From the NCBI RefSeq assembly GCF_900236475.1, contig NZ_LT963352.1, positions 2,232,001 to 2,296,000 of the forward strand: a stretch of 64,000 nucleotides of DNA. The letters are read 5' to 3'. The position numbers were made by a program, and so were the translations under genes. Source of the DNA: Streptomyces chartreusis NRRL 3882 (lineage in GTDB: Bacteria > Actinomycetota > Actinomycetes > Streptomycetales > Streptomycetaceae). Below, piece by piece: positions 7,843 through 16,840 of the stretch (position 1 is the first letter of the stretch; each line of letters starts with the position of its first letter). Under the pieces are notes generated by a model. It saw only the letters and a program-made list of their open reading frames with translations, was not told the DNA's origin and did no database searches.

Positions 7843-9321
7843 GTGCATCAGGGGGAATTGGTCGACCCGTTTCCGTCGGCGCGCGGGCGTCTGGCGAACG
7901 GGGCAGTCAGCCGGCCCGCGACCGACTGGGAGCAGCGGTACCGCCGTACCGTGATCATCAGCGACACCGCGGCCACCGCCTTCGTGGTGGCCGCGATCGG
8001 TAACTTCTTCGGAGCCCGGGACGCGGCCAACTGGCACGAGAAGTGGGGAATTCTCGCCTTCGGCACCGAGCTGCTGGTGCTGTGTGCGCTCGCGGTGGGC
8101 CGGGCGTGGGTTCCGGCCGTGCTCGGCCAGGGCGCCGAGGAATTCCGCCGGCTCGGACGCTCACTGTTCGCGGCGACCGTCGTACTGGCGCTCGGCGGGA
8201 TCGCCCTGACCTCGCGCAACATCAAGCTCTGGATCTTCGTCGCGATTCCCGCGATCGCGCTCGTCACCATGACCGCGCGGTATCTGCTGCGCCTCTGGCT
8301 GCACAAACAGCGCAAGGAAGGACGGTGCCTGAGACCGGTGCTCGCTGCCGGGAGCCCCGACACCGTGCGCGATCTCATCACCCGGACCCGCAAGTTCCCG
8401 CACATCGGCTGGCGGGTGGAGGCGGTGTGCACGACGGACGGCCGCGGGCTCGACGGTGACGAACTGGACGGAGTGCCGGTCGTCGGTCAACTGGAGGACG
8501 TCGCCAAGCACGTCCGCCACGACGGCTACCGCGTCGTCGCGGTCACACCGGACCCGCACTGGTCACCGGACCGGCTGCAGCGGCTGGCCTGGAACCTCGA
8601 AGGCAGCGACACCGAGATGGTCGTGGCGCCCGTGCTGATGGAGGTGGCCGGCCCGCGGCTGCACGTCGACGCGGTGCTCGGGATCCCGCTGCTGCGGGTC
8701 AGCATGCCGGCCTTCACCGGGGGCCGCCGGGTGGTCAAAGGGGTGGTCGACCGAGTAGGCGCAACGTTTCTGCTGATGTTGTTCGCGCCGCTGATGGTGC
8801 TCGTCGGGCTGCTCGTGCTGGTGGACAGCCGGGGCGGGGCGTTCTATCGCCAGCGCAGGGTCGGCAAGGACGGCCGCGAGTTCACCATTCTCAAGTTCCG
8901 CACCATGGTCGCCGGGGCTCACGGGGCCCGTGCGGAGCTGGCCGACCGCAACGAGGGCGCGGGCCCGCTGTTCAAGCTCCGCCGGGATCCGCGGGTGACC
9001 CGGGTGGGAGCGGTGCTGCGCCGGTACTCGATCGACGAGCTCCCGCAGCTTTTCAACGTGCTCACCGGATCGATGTCGCTCGTCGGTCCGCGGCCTCCGC
9101 TGCCGGAGGAGTCCGCCGCGTACGGCCCGGACATCCGGCGGCGACTGCTGGTCAAGCCCGGGCTCACCGGCCTGTGGCAGATCAGCGGACGCAGCGACCT
9201 GTCGTGGGAGGAGGCGGTCCGGCTGGACCTGCGGTACGTGGAGGACTGGTCGCTCGCCCTGGACACAGTGATCTTGTGGAAGACGCTGCGTGCGGTGCTC
9301 CACGGGCAGGGGGCCTACTGA
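7843..9321 (+). CDS. Polyprenyl glycosylphosphotransferase (WbaP/CpsE-like initiating enzyme)
   Basis: A 492-aa membrane enzyme that should start each repeat unit by moving a sugar-1-phosphate from its nucleotide carrier onto undecaprenyl phosphate. The N-terminal half has several membrane helices and a CoA-binding-like domain (around 165-250). After one more membrane helix near 305-325, the C-terminal bacterial sugar transferase domain shows KFRTM, DELPQLFNVLTGSMSLVGPRPP and PGLTGLWQ, all hallmark motifs. GTG 7843 follows a G-rich ribosome-binding site. It is the first gene of the long co-directional run. The sugar transferred (Glc, Gal or other) cannot be told from sequence. Confidence 0.9.
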   Translation: MHQGELVDPFPSARGRLANGAVSRPATDWEQRYRRTVIISDTAATAFVVAAIGNFFGARDAANWHEKWGILAFGTELLVLCALAVGRAWVPAVLGQGAEEFRRLGRSLFAATVVLALGGIALTSRNIKLWIFVAIPAIALVTMTARYLLRLWLHKQRKEGRCLRPVLAAGSPDTVRDLITRTRKFPHIGWRVEAVCTTDGRGLDGDELDGVPVVGQLEDVAKHVRHDGYRVVAVTPDPHWSPDRLQRLAWNLEGSDTEMVVAPVLMEVAGPRLHVDAVLGIPLLRVSMPAFTGGRRVVKGVVDRVGATFLLMLFAPLMVLVGLLVLVDSRGGAFYRQRRVGKDGREFTILKFRTMVAGAHGARAELADRNEGAGPLFKLRRDPRVTRVGAVLRRYSIDELPQLFNVLTGSMSLVGPRPPLPEESAAYGPDIRRRLLVKPGLTGLWQISGRSDLSWEEAVRLDLRYVEDWSLALDTVILWKTLRAVLHGQGAY

Positions 9322-9394
9322 TGCGCGGGGGTCGTCAAACGGCCGGCGCGCGGACCGCAGGCCGTAGGGGCCTGCCTGGGGGGAGGAACGGGTC

Positions 9395-10711
9395 ATGAGA
9401 GTCAGCGTTTTCGGGCTCGGCTACGTGGGCTGCGTGTCGGCCGCGTGCCTGGCCAGCATGGGGCACGAGGTCATCGGGGTGGACGTCAACCAGGTGAAGG
9501 TCGACCTGGTCAACGACGGCAAGGCCCCGGTGGTCGAGGAGCGGATCGGCGAGCTCATCGCCGAGGTCGTGCGGACCGGAGCGTTGCGCGCCACCGGCGA
9601 CGTCCGCGAAGCGATCATGGGCAGCGAGGTGTCACTGGTCTGCGTGGGCACGCCGTCGGAGCCCAACGGCAGTTTGTGCACGACGTACTTGGAACGGGTC
9701 ACGGAGCAGATCGGCGCCGCACTGGCCGAGCAGGGGGGCCGGCACACCGTCGTGTTCCGCAGCACCATGCTCCCCGGCACCTGCCTGAACCTGCTGGTGC
9801 CGATCCTGGAGAAGTACGTCGGCGGCACGGCCGGGGTGGACATCGGGGTCGCGGTCAACCCGGAGTTCCTGCGCGAGGGCACGAGCGTGCGGGACTTCTT
9901 CGACCCGCCCAAGACCGTCATCGGCGAGCTCGACCCGGCGAGCGGCGACGCGGTGGCGGCGCTGTACGAGGGCTTGCCCGGCGAGGTGTTCCGGGTGCCG
10001 GTCCCGACGGCCGAGGCGATCAAGTACGCGGACAACGCGTTCCACGGCCTCAAGATCGGCTTCGCGAACGAGCTGGGCGCGGTGTGCCAGGCGCTCGGAG
10101 TGGACTCGCACCAGGTGATGGACGTGTTCCTGGCCGACCGCAAGCTGAACATCAGCCCCGCCTACCTGCGGCCCGGCTTCGCCTTCGGCGGCTCCTGCCT
10201 GCCCAAGGACCTGCGCAGCCTCGTCCACGCGGCGCAGCGGGCCGACGTCTCGGTGCCCATCCTCGCCCATGTGCTGCCCTCCAACTCCGACCATCTGCAG
10301 CGCGCGGTGGAGCTGGTCGAGCGCACCGGCAAGCGCCGGGTGGGCCTGTTCGGGCTGTCCTTCAAGCCCGGCACCGACGACCTCCGCGAGAGCCCGCTCG
10401 TCGAGCTGGCGGAGAAGCTCTTCGGCAAGGGGTACGACCTGCGGATCCACGACGCCAACGTCAGCCTCTCCCGGCTGCTCGGCGCCAACCGCGAGTACAT
10501 CGAGACCCGGCTGCCGCACCTCGCGCAACTGCTCGCGGATTCCGTCGAGGAGGTGCTCGATCACGCCGAGGTGGTCCTGGTCGGGACCAGGGACCCGGCT
10601 GTGCTGTCGGCGCTGCCCCATGGGGACGGCCCGGTGATCGTCGACCTCATCCGCCTTCCCGACGCCGAGGCGCGCCGGACCGAACCGGGGTACGTGGGCC
10701 TTGCTTGGTGA
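9395..10711 (+). CDS. GDP-mannose 6-dehydrogenase-like nucleotide-sugar dehydrogenase (AlgD-like)
   Basis: A 438-aa UDPGDH-superfamily enzyme making an NDP-uronic acid by two-step NAD oxidation. The Rossmann motif GLGYVG is at residues 7-12. GGSCLPKD carries the catalytic Cys at position 268, the same number as in Pseudomonas AlgD. The C-terminal domain reads DLRESPLVELAEKLFGKGYD and then GANREYIE, which resembles AlgD more than UDP-glucose dehydrogenases. The predicted product is therefore GDP-mannuronate, giving an acidic polysaccharide. UDP-glucose or another substrate remains possible. Its stop overlaps the next gene. Confidence 0.85.
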   Translation: MRVSVFGLGYVGCVSAACLASMGHEVIGVDVNQVKVDLVNDGKAPVVEERIGELIAEVVRTGALRATGDVREAIMGSEVSLVCVGTPSEPNGSLCTTYLERVTEQIGAALAEQGGRHTVVFRSTMLPGTCLNLLVPILEKYVGGTAGVDIGVAVNPEFLREGTSVRDFFDPPKTVIGELDPASGDAVAALYEGLPGEVFRVPVPTAEAIKYADNAFHGLKIGFANELGAVCQALGVDSHQVMDVFLADRKLNISPAYLRPGFAFGGSCLPKDLRSLVHAAQRADVSVPILAHVLPSNSDHLQRAVELVERTGKRRVGLFGLSFKPGTDDLRESPLVELAEKLFGKGYDLRIHDANVSLSRLLGANREYIETRLPHLAQLLADSVEEVLDHAEVVLVGTRDPAVLSALPHGDGPVIVDLIRLPDAEARRTEPGYVGLAW

Positions 10712-11966
10712 CGCAGTCAGCGGCGACGGGGCGGGCCGGCGCGCGCTGATCCTGGTGGAGAACCTGTCGGTGCCGTTCGACCGGCGGGTGTGGCAGGAGT
10801 GCACGACGCTTCGCGACGCGGGCTGGGAGGTGCACGTCATCTGTCCCCGGGGGGAGAAGCGGGACACGGAACCGGAGGCGGTGATCGACGGGGTCCGGAT
10901 CCACCGCTACCCGTTGCGCGCGGCCACCGGAGGGCCGGCCGGCTACCTGCGGGAGTACGGATCGGCGCTGTGGCACACGGCCCGGCTGGCCCGGAAGGTC
11001 GGCCCGGTCGACGTGGTCCACGCCTGCAACCCGCCCGACCTGCTGTTCCTGCCGGCACTGTGGCTGAAGCGACGCGGTGCGCGGTTCGTCTTCGACCAGC
11101 ACGACCTGGTGCCCGAGCTGTACCTGTCCCGGTTCGACCGCGGTGAAGACCTGCTCTACCGCGCCGTGTGCGCGCTGGAACGACGGACCTACCGGGCCGC
11201 GGACATCGTGCTCGCCACGAACGAGAGCTACCGGGACGTCGCGGTGCGCCGGGGCGGCAGGCGCCCCGAGGACGTCTTCGTCGTGCGCAGTGCGCCCCAG
11301 ATCGAGCGGTTCCGACCGGTGCCGCCCGAGCCGGAGTTGAAGCGCGGCAAGCCTCATCTGCTGTGCTACCTCGGTGTCATGGGCCCGCAGGACGGCGTCG
11401 ACTACGCCCTGCGCGCCCTCGCGAAGCTGCGCGACGAGGTCGGGCGGACCGACTGGCATGCGGTGTTCGTCGGCGCCGGTGACGCCTTCGACGCGATGGT
11501 GGAGCTGTCCCGGCGGCTCGGTCTCTCCGAGCAGGTGCAGTTCACCGGGCGCATTCCGGACGCCGACCTGGTGCGCTACCTGTCCACCGCGGACGTGTGC
11601 CTCTCGCCCGACCCGCGCAACCCGCTCAACGACGTGTCGACCATGAACAAGGTCCTGGAGTACATGGCGATGGGCCGGCCGATCGTCTCGTTCGACCTGA
11701 AGGAGGCGCGCGTCTCCGCCGGTGACGCCGCCGTCTACGCGCCCGCCAACGACGAGGCCCAGTTCGCCAAGCTGATCGGGCTGCTGCTGGACGATCCGGA
11801 GAAGCGGGCCCGGATGGGCGAGATCGGCCAGGAGCGGATCAGCGGGCCGCTCTCCTGGCGGAACTCGCAAGCGTCGCTGCTCGCCGCCTACGCCGCTGCC
11901 TGCCGTGACCACCCTCCGGTGTCGGCGAGCGACCCGGTCCGCACAGGGAAGAGGCCGCGGCATTGA
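10701..11966 (+). CDS. Glycosyltransferase family 4
   Basis: A 421-aa GT-B retaining glycosyltransferase expected to add one sugar to the lipid-linked repeat unit at the inner membrane face. The N-terminal acceptor domain opens with LILVENLSVPFDRRVWQE, characteristic of a GT4 subgroup in exopolysaccharide loci. The C-terminal Glycos_transf_1 domain contains the stretch MNKVLEYMAMGRPIV, with its conserved Glu. The TTG start at 10701 overlaps the end of the dehydrogenase by 11 bp; no better start is in frame before the conserved N-terminus. The stop overlaps the next start. Confidence 0.85.
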   Translation: MLGDAVSGDGAGRRALILVENLSVPFDRRVWQECTTLRDAGWEVHVICPRGEKRDTEPEAVIDGVRIHRYPLRAATGGPAGYLREYGSALWHTARLARKVGPVDVVHACNPPDLLFLPALWLKRRGARFVFDQHDLVPELYLSRFDRGEDLLYRAVCALERRTYRAADIVLATNESYRDVAVRRGGRRPEDVFVVRSAPQIERFRPVPPEPELKRGKPHLLCYLGVMGPQDGVDYALRALAKLRDEVGRTDWHAVFVGAGDAFDAMVELSRRLGLSEQVQFTGRIPDADLVRYLSTADVCLSPDPRNPLNDVSTMNKVLEYMAMGRPIVSFDLKEARVSAGDAAVYAPANDEAQFAKLIGLLLDDPEKRARMGEIGQERISGPLSWRNSQASLLAAYAAACRDHPPVSASDPVRTGKRPRH

Positions 11967-13333
11967 GCGATGACACGATCCGCCTGGTCACGATCGGACG
12001 GATTCTCCGTCGGAGGTGGCGGCTTCTCGCCCTCCTCACCGTGGTGGGCGCGCTCGTCGGCTACGGCACCTCGGTGCTGTTTCCGCCGCGGTACACGACA
12101 TCGGCGTCGGTACTGCTGCCGGGCCAGTGGGAAGAGCGCGAACTGCTGACTCAGGTGGACATCGCGACCAGTTCGGCGGTGGTCGACCGCGCGGGCGCCG
12201 CGCTCGGCTGGAGCGGGGTCAGCGGTGCCGAACTGCGGGATCGGGTCAGCGCCAAGGCCGCCGACGGGAACATCATCAAGATCTCGGGTACGGCCGACAC
12301 CCCGGAGCGCGCGCAGCGGCTCTCCGACCAGGTGGCCCAGCAGTTCGTCACCTTCGCCGCGCGGATCGCGGGCGGCAGCACCGACCCCGAAGCGGCCACG
12401 GGGACCGAGGCGCTGCGCAAGAGGGTGGCGGAGACCAACCGCCGCATCACCGACCTGGCCCGTGCGGCCGATCCGGGGCAGACCGTGGAGAGCGTGCAGG
12501 CCCGTACCGAACTCGAGAAGCTGCGTACCACGCTGCTGGAGGCCATGAAGAAGCTGGACGAGGCCGACCCGGCGACCGACAAGGCCGGCATGGTCGTCAT
12601 GGGGCCGGCGGCCCGTCCGACCGGCGAGGCACCGCCGACGCGGATGCAGCTCGTCGCCGCCGGGGCGCTGGTCTTCTTCCTGCTCACGATCATCGGCCAT
12701 CTCGCCGCCGCACGGATGAGTCGCCGGCTGCGCACCGAACCGGAGATCGCCGCGGCGCTCGGCTCGACGCTGCTGGGCACCGTCGACGTGCCCGAGGAAC
12801 CGCACGGCGCGCAGCGGCCGGAAGACGGAGACCCCCGGGCCCGGATCCGCCGGCTTCTCGGCGTCGACACCCGGTGGGACCTGCCGGCCCCGCAGCGGTC
12901 CGGCGACGAGGCCGGCAGACGGATCCGCTACCGGCGGGTGTGCGCTCGCCTCCGGGACCAGTTGCCCGCCCCCCGGCGGCTGCTGGTGGTCGTACCGGAC
13001 GGCGACGAGATCGCCCGCCGGGCCGCCCGACGGCTCGTCGCCGAGGCCGAGAGCGATCCGCAGCTGCGAGTGGTGGAGGTGTCGGTGGACCGGCCGATCG
13101 TGCCGGACCGCGTCACCGAGTCCGGTGCCCTGGTCGTCCTGAGCGCGGGCAGCCGGACCGCTGAGGAGCTCGCCGGAATCGCCGAGGCGTGCGCGGACGG
13201 CAGGCATGAGGTCGTCGGCATCGTCGTCGCCGGCACGGTCCGCGCCCCTGAGACGCGGTCGGCCGGCCATCCTCCGGATGACGCCACTCTCACGCTCGCG
13301 GTTCGCGGCCAGGCGACGGGAGGTTCGGTGTGA
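11963..13333 (+). CDS. Wzz-like chain-length/co-polymerase protein with degenerate kinase-like tail
   Basis: A 456-aa polysaccharide co-polymerase-like protein. A membrane helix near residues 20-40 is followed by an extracytoplasmic helical region and a second helix near 230-250. The cytoplasmic tail of about 200 residues keeps the outline of a BY-kinase fold (VVLSAGSRTAEELA, then VVGIVVAGTV) but has no Walker A lysine motif. It should help set polymer length together with the Wzy-like protein. TTG 11963 overlaps the GT4 stop; its own stop overlaps the next Wzz-like gene. See the paired gene for comparison. Confidence 0.78.
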   Translation: MSDDTIRLVTIGRILRRRWRLLALLTVVGALVGYGTSVLFPPRYTTSASVLLPGQWEERELLTQVDIATSSAVVDRAGAALGWSGVSGAELRDRVSAKAADGNIIKISGTADTPERAQRLSDQVAQQFVTFAARIAGGSTDPEAATGTEALRKRVAETNRRITDLARAADPGQTVESVQARTELEKLRTTLLEAMKKLDEADPATDKAGMVVMGPAARPTGEAPPTRMQLVAAGALVFFLLTIIGHLAAARMSRRLRTEPEIAAALGSTLLGTVDVPEEPHGAQRPEDGDPRARIRRLLGVDTRWDLPAPQRSGDEAGRRIRYRRVCARLRDQLPAPRRLLVVVPDGDEIARRAARRLVAEAESDPQLRVVEVSVDRPIVPDRVTESGALVVLSAGSRTAEELAGIAEACADGRHEVVGIVVAGTVRAPETRSAGHPPDDATLTLAVRGQATGGSV

Positions 13334-14883
13334 CGACGGGCACGACGTCGGAGTCGCCGACCGCCACTCCGCTTTTCGATCTGCAGGCGCTGGTGGTGGC
13401 GGTGCGCAGGCGCCGCCGCCTCTGGTACGCCCTGGCGCTCCTCGGCCTGCTGGTCGGCGCCGCGGTGGCGGTCCTGCTGCCGCCGCCGCCCACCGCGGTG
13501 ACCAAGGTGCTGGTCGCGCACGAGGAGGACCAGCCGAACGACACCGGAACGCTGATCCGTACCGACGTCGAGCTGTTGCAGACCACCCGGATCGCCGGCA
13601 AGGCCCTGCAGTCGCTCAAGTCCCGGGAGAAGCCCGAGGACTTCATGCGGGACTACCGGGGCACCGGCCTGACCAACAACCTGCTGCAGATCACGGTGAC
13701 AGGTGACAGCGACACGGCGGCGGTGGCCCGCGCCAAGGCGCTGGCCGACGCGTTCGTGACTGACCATGTGCGGCGGATGCGGGAAACCGCGCAGGCCGAG
13801 GCCAAGGCCCTGATCGACCAGCGTGACCGCATGCGGGACGAACTCGCCCGGGTCAACAAGGAGATCGGGGACCGGTCGCCGGACAGCGACCCGAAGGCGT
13901 CGGCGAGCATCGAGTCGCTCTTCGCCCGCCGGGCCGAACTCAACTCGCGCATCGCCGATTTCGACCAGCGCGCCGCGGACGCGCGCACCGGCACGCCGCA
14001 GGTCGTCGCCGGCACGCAGATCGTGGACGCCCCGCGCGCGGTGCGGCACTCCCTGCCCAAGGCCGTTGTCACCGACGCCGCGATCGGGGTCGTCCTCGGG
14101 CTCGTCCTCGGGCTCGCGCTGGCCGCGGTCGGCACGGTGGTGGCGGATCGCCCCGTACTGCGCCGGGACATCGCGGCGAACCTGGGCGCCTCGGTCATCG
14201 CGGAGCTGCCCCGCCGGTCGGGCAGGCTGTGGCAGCGCCGACGGACCCGGGCCACACGCGAACGGCTCACCGCGACCCTGGCCCGCATCGCGCGCGGCTC
14301 CGCGGAACCGGTGTCGCTGCTGGAACTGGGCTGTGCGCGCAGCACGAGCGTGATCGCCCTGGACCTCGCCCGGGCCATGGCGGCGGAGGGGCCGGTGACC
14401 GTCATCGACGGTCTGCCCGGCCCGCAACTCGCAGGCCGCCGCCACAAGCCAGGGGATCCGACCGTGATCAGCGGCGAGCGTGCCGCGGCCGCGTCGCCCG
14501 AGGAGCGCCGGATAGGCGTCGGCTCGGTGGCGCCCGGCACGGCGTGGACCGACCTCCAGTACCTCGGCACCCGGACCGTGCTCGTCGTGCGGGCGGGGCA
14601 CGGCAGCGCCGCATGGCTGCACACCGTGGCGCGGCAACTCGCGGACCAGCACATTCCGGTGATCGGCGTGGTGCTGATCGACCCCGATCCGCGCGACCGG
14701 ACCGACGGCACATTGTGGGACGGGCTGCACACCGCGCTGCGCGGCCGGAGCGAGCGGACGGCCCGGGAGAACGGTGGGGGTACCTCCCACGCCGTCCAGG
14801 CGGTGGGAGAGGGCCGGCTGCGGACGGAACGGCTGCCGATGTGGGCCGCACGCGTCCCGGACAACGACCAGGAGGCGCGGTAG
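13330..14883 (+). CDS. Second Wzz-like protein with pseudo-BY-kinase domain
   Basis: A 517-aa relative of the previous protein: membrane helix at about 30-50, a long coiled-coil-prone extracytoplasmic part (about 150-220, rich in Glu, Arg and Gln), and a second helix near 245-270. The cytoplasmic domain resembles a BY-kinase/ParA fold (SLLELGCARSTSVIALDLAR, then VTVIDG), but the P-loop position reads GCARSTSV without the catalytic Lys. The tail lacks a tyrosine cluster. It is probably structural or regulatory in polymerisation and export rather than an active kinase. GTG 13330 overlaps the upstream stop. Confidence 0.75.
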   Translation: MTTGTTSESPTATPLFDLQALVVAVRRRRRLWYALALLGLLVGAAVAVLLPPPPTAVTKVLVAHEEDQPNDTGTLIRTDVELLQTTRIAGKALQSLKSREKPEDFMRDYRGTGLTNNLLQITVTGDSDTAAVARAKALADAFVTDHVRRMRETAQAEAKALIDQRDRMRDELARVNKEIGDRSPDSDPKASASIESLFARRAELNSRIADFDQRAADARTGTPQVVAGTQIVDAPRAVRHSLPKAVVTDAAIGVVLGLVLGLALAAVGTVVADRPVLRRDIAANLGASVIAELPRRSGRLWQRRRTRATRERLTATLARIARGSAEPVSLLELGCARSTSVIALDLARAMAAEGPVTVIDGLPGPQLAGRRHKPGDPTVISGERAAAASPEERRIGVGSVAPGTAWTDLQYLGTRTVLVVRAGHGSAAWLHTVARQLADQHIPVIGVVLIDPDPRDRTDGTLWDGLHTALRGRSERTARENGGGTSHAVQAVGEGRLRTERLPMWAARVPDNDQEAR

Positions 14884-14886
14884 GAC

Positions 14887-16821
14887 ATGTGTGGCATCGC
14901 AGGTACGTACCTATGGCCGGACGGGAAGCTGGTGACCGACCGGCTCACCGACACCCTCGCCCACCGCGGTCCGGACGGGGCGGGCCGGTACGGCCACCCC
15001 GCCGGTGACGGCGAAGTGCACCTCGGGCACCGCCGGCTGGCCATCATCGACCTGTCCGAGACCGGCGCCCAGCCGATGGTCTCGGACGGCCTCGCCCTGA
15101 CGTACAACGGCGAGCTGTACAACGCGCCCGAGCTGCGTGCCGAGCTGGCAGCCACCGGGGTGCGCTTCCGCGGTACCTCCGACACCGAGGTGCTGCTGGA
15201 GGCCTGGCGGCGCTGGGGCACGGACTGCCTGCCCCGGCTGCGCGGCATGTTCGCGTTCGGGATCTTCGACGAGCGCACCGGTGAACTGGTGCTCGCCCGC
15301 GACCAGCTCGGCATCAAGCCGCTGTTCCTGCTCCGGCGCGGCGAGGGCCTGGTGTTCGCCTCCGAGCTCAAGGCGCTCGCCGCCGCGACCGGCGGCTCGC
15401 TGCAGGTGGACCATGCGGCGCTGGTCTCCTCGCTGCTGTACTACTGGGTGCCGGACTCACGGTGCGCGTTCCGCGAGGCGGAGAAGCTGCCGCCGGGGAG
15501 CTGGCTGCGGTGCCGGCCCGACGGCCGGGTGGAGCGCGGCCGGTTCTGGGACCTGAAGGACGTCGCCGCCGAGGGCCGGGAGCGCGCCCGGGCCGGCGAG
15601 CGGCCGGACCTGGCCGCCGTCGTCGAGGAGTCGACCCGGCGCCACCTGCTCTCCGACGTACCCGTGGCGACCTTCCTCTCCGGCGGGCTCGACTCCAGCT
15701 ACCTGACCGCGCTGGCGGCCCGCCACCAACCCGGGATCTCCGCTTACACGATCGGGTTCCGCGCCGAGGACGCCAGGTTCGAGGCGATGCCGGACGACCT
15801 GCGCTACGCCCGGCAGGTGGCCGGGCGGTTCGGCGTCGACCTGCACGAGATCGAGATCGCCCCGAACGTGCTCGATCTGCTCCCCGAGATGACGTACCAC
15901 CTGGACGAGCCGATCGGCGACCCGGCTGCGATCAACACGTACCTGATATGTACGGCCGCCCGGGAGGCCGGGGTCAAGGTGATGCTCTCGGGGATGGGCG
16001 CCGACGAGCTGTTCGCCGGGTACCGCAAGCACCTGGCCAACCTGCTCGCGCTGCGCTACCAGCGTGTCCCGCGGCCGCTGCGGCGCGGGGTGTCGGCGAC
16101 CGTGGACCGGCTGCCGGTCGCGACGGCCCGCCGGGGGTACCGGTCGGTGCGCTTCGCGAAGCGGTTCCTCTCCTTCGCGGATCTGCCGGAGGAGACGGCG
16201 TTCCGGCGCAGCTACACCATGTACGACCAGGACGAGCTGCTCGCCCTGGTCGACCCGGACCTGGCCGGGACGGTCGACGACGTGCTGACCGAGCATGCGG
16301 ACGTCTACCAGGACAACGACCTCGACGACTTCGTCAACCGCATGTGCCTGACCGATGCCCGGATGTTCCTGCCGGGCCTGAACCTCACGTACACGGACCG
16401 CTCCAGCATGGCCGCCTCGACCGAGGTGCGGGTGCCGTACGTGGACGTCGAGGTGGTCAGGGCGGCGTTCGCCGTGCCCGGCGATCGCAAGATCGTCGGA
16501 CGGCAGGGCAAGGCCGTCCTCAAGGAGGCGGCCACCTCGGTCCTGCCCCGGGAGATCGTGTACCGGCCCAAGGGCCTGTTCAGCGCCCCGCTGCGGGCCT
16601 GGATGAGCCGGGATCTGGCACCGCTGGTGCGCGAGGTGGTCAACGACGGCGAGCTCGTCCGTTCCGGGTTGCTGCGCCGCGACGCGCTGGCGCGGATGGT
16701 CGCCGAGGACGCCGCCGGGCAGCGGGACTTCTCCAAGCATCTGTGGCACGTACTGACGCTCGAGTACTGGTATCGCGACGCGACCTCTGGGTCCGGCCAG
16801 AGCACTCGGTTGACGGCTTAG
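14887..16821 (+). CDS. AsnB-type glutamine-dependent amidotransferase (asparagine synthase family)
   Basis: A 644-aa two-domain enzyme. The class II glutamine amidotransferase domain begins MCGIAG (nucleophile Cys2 once Met is removed), with AHRGPD and TYNGELYN. The synthase domain has the ATP pyrophosphatase loop LSGGLDSS (264-271). Catalysis uses Gln and ATP to amidate a carboxylate. In polysaccharide loci, homologues such as WbpS are thought to amidate uronic acids. Placement a few genes after the AlgD-like dehydrogenase and directly before the bi-domain oxidoreductase favours that over free asparagine synthesis, though asparagine synthetase is the default alternative. Confidence 0.85.
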   Translation: MCGIAGTYLWPDGKLVTDRLTDTLAHRGPDGAGRYGHPAGDGEVHLGHRRLAIIDLSETGAQPMVSDGLALTYNGELYNAPELRAELAATGVRFRGTSDTEVLLEAWRRWGTDCLPRLRGMFAFGIFDERTGELVLARDQLGIKPLFLLRRGEGLVFASELKALAAATGGSLQVDHAALVSSLLYYWVPDSRCAFREAEKLPPGSWLRCRPDGRVERGRFWDLKDVAAEGRERARAGERPDLAAVVEESTRRHLLSDVPVATFLSGGLDSSYLTALAARHQPGISAYTIGFRAEDARFEAMPDDLRYARQVAGRFGVDLHEIEIAPNVLDLLPEMTYHLDEPIGDPAAINTYLICTAAREAGVKVMLSGMGADELFAGYRKHLANLLALRYQRVPRPLRRGVSATVDRLPVATARRGYRSVRFAKRFLSFADLPEETAFRRSYTMYDQDELLALVDPDLAGTVDDVLTEHADVYQDNDLDDFVNRMCLTDARMFLPGLNLTYTDRSSMAASTEVRVPYVDVEVVRAAFAVPGDRKIVGRQGKAVLKEAATSVLPREIVYRPKGLFSAPLRAWMSRDLAPLVREVVNDGELVRSGLLRRDALARMVAEDAAGQRDFSKHLWHVLTLEYWYRDATSGSGQSTRLTA

Positions 16822-16840
16822 GAAATTCAGAGGAGTTCGG

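Noticed and set aside
10647-11963. Minus-strand frame of 438 codons opposite the GT4 gene
   Set aside because: Composition is typical of antisense shadows, and no start with a ribosome-binding site is seen; the plus strand is part of an unbroken operon.
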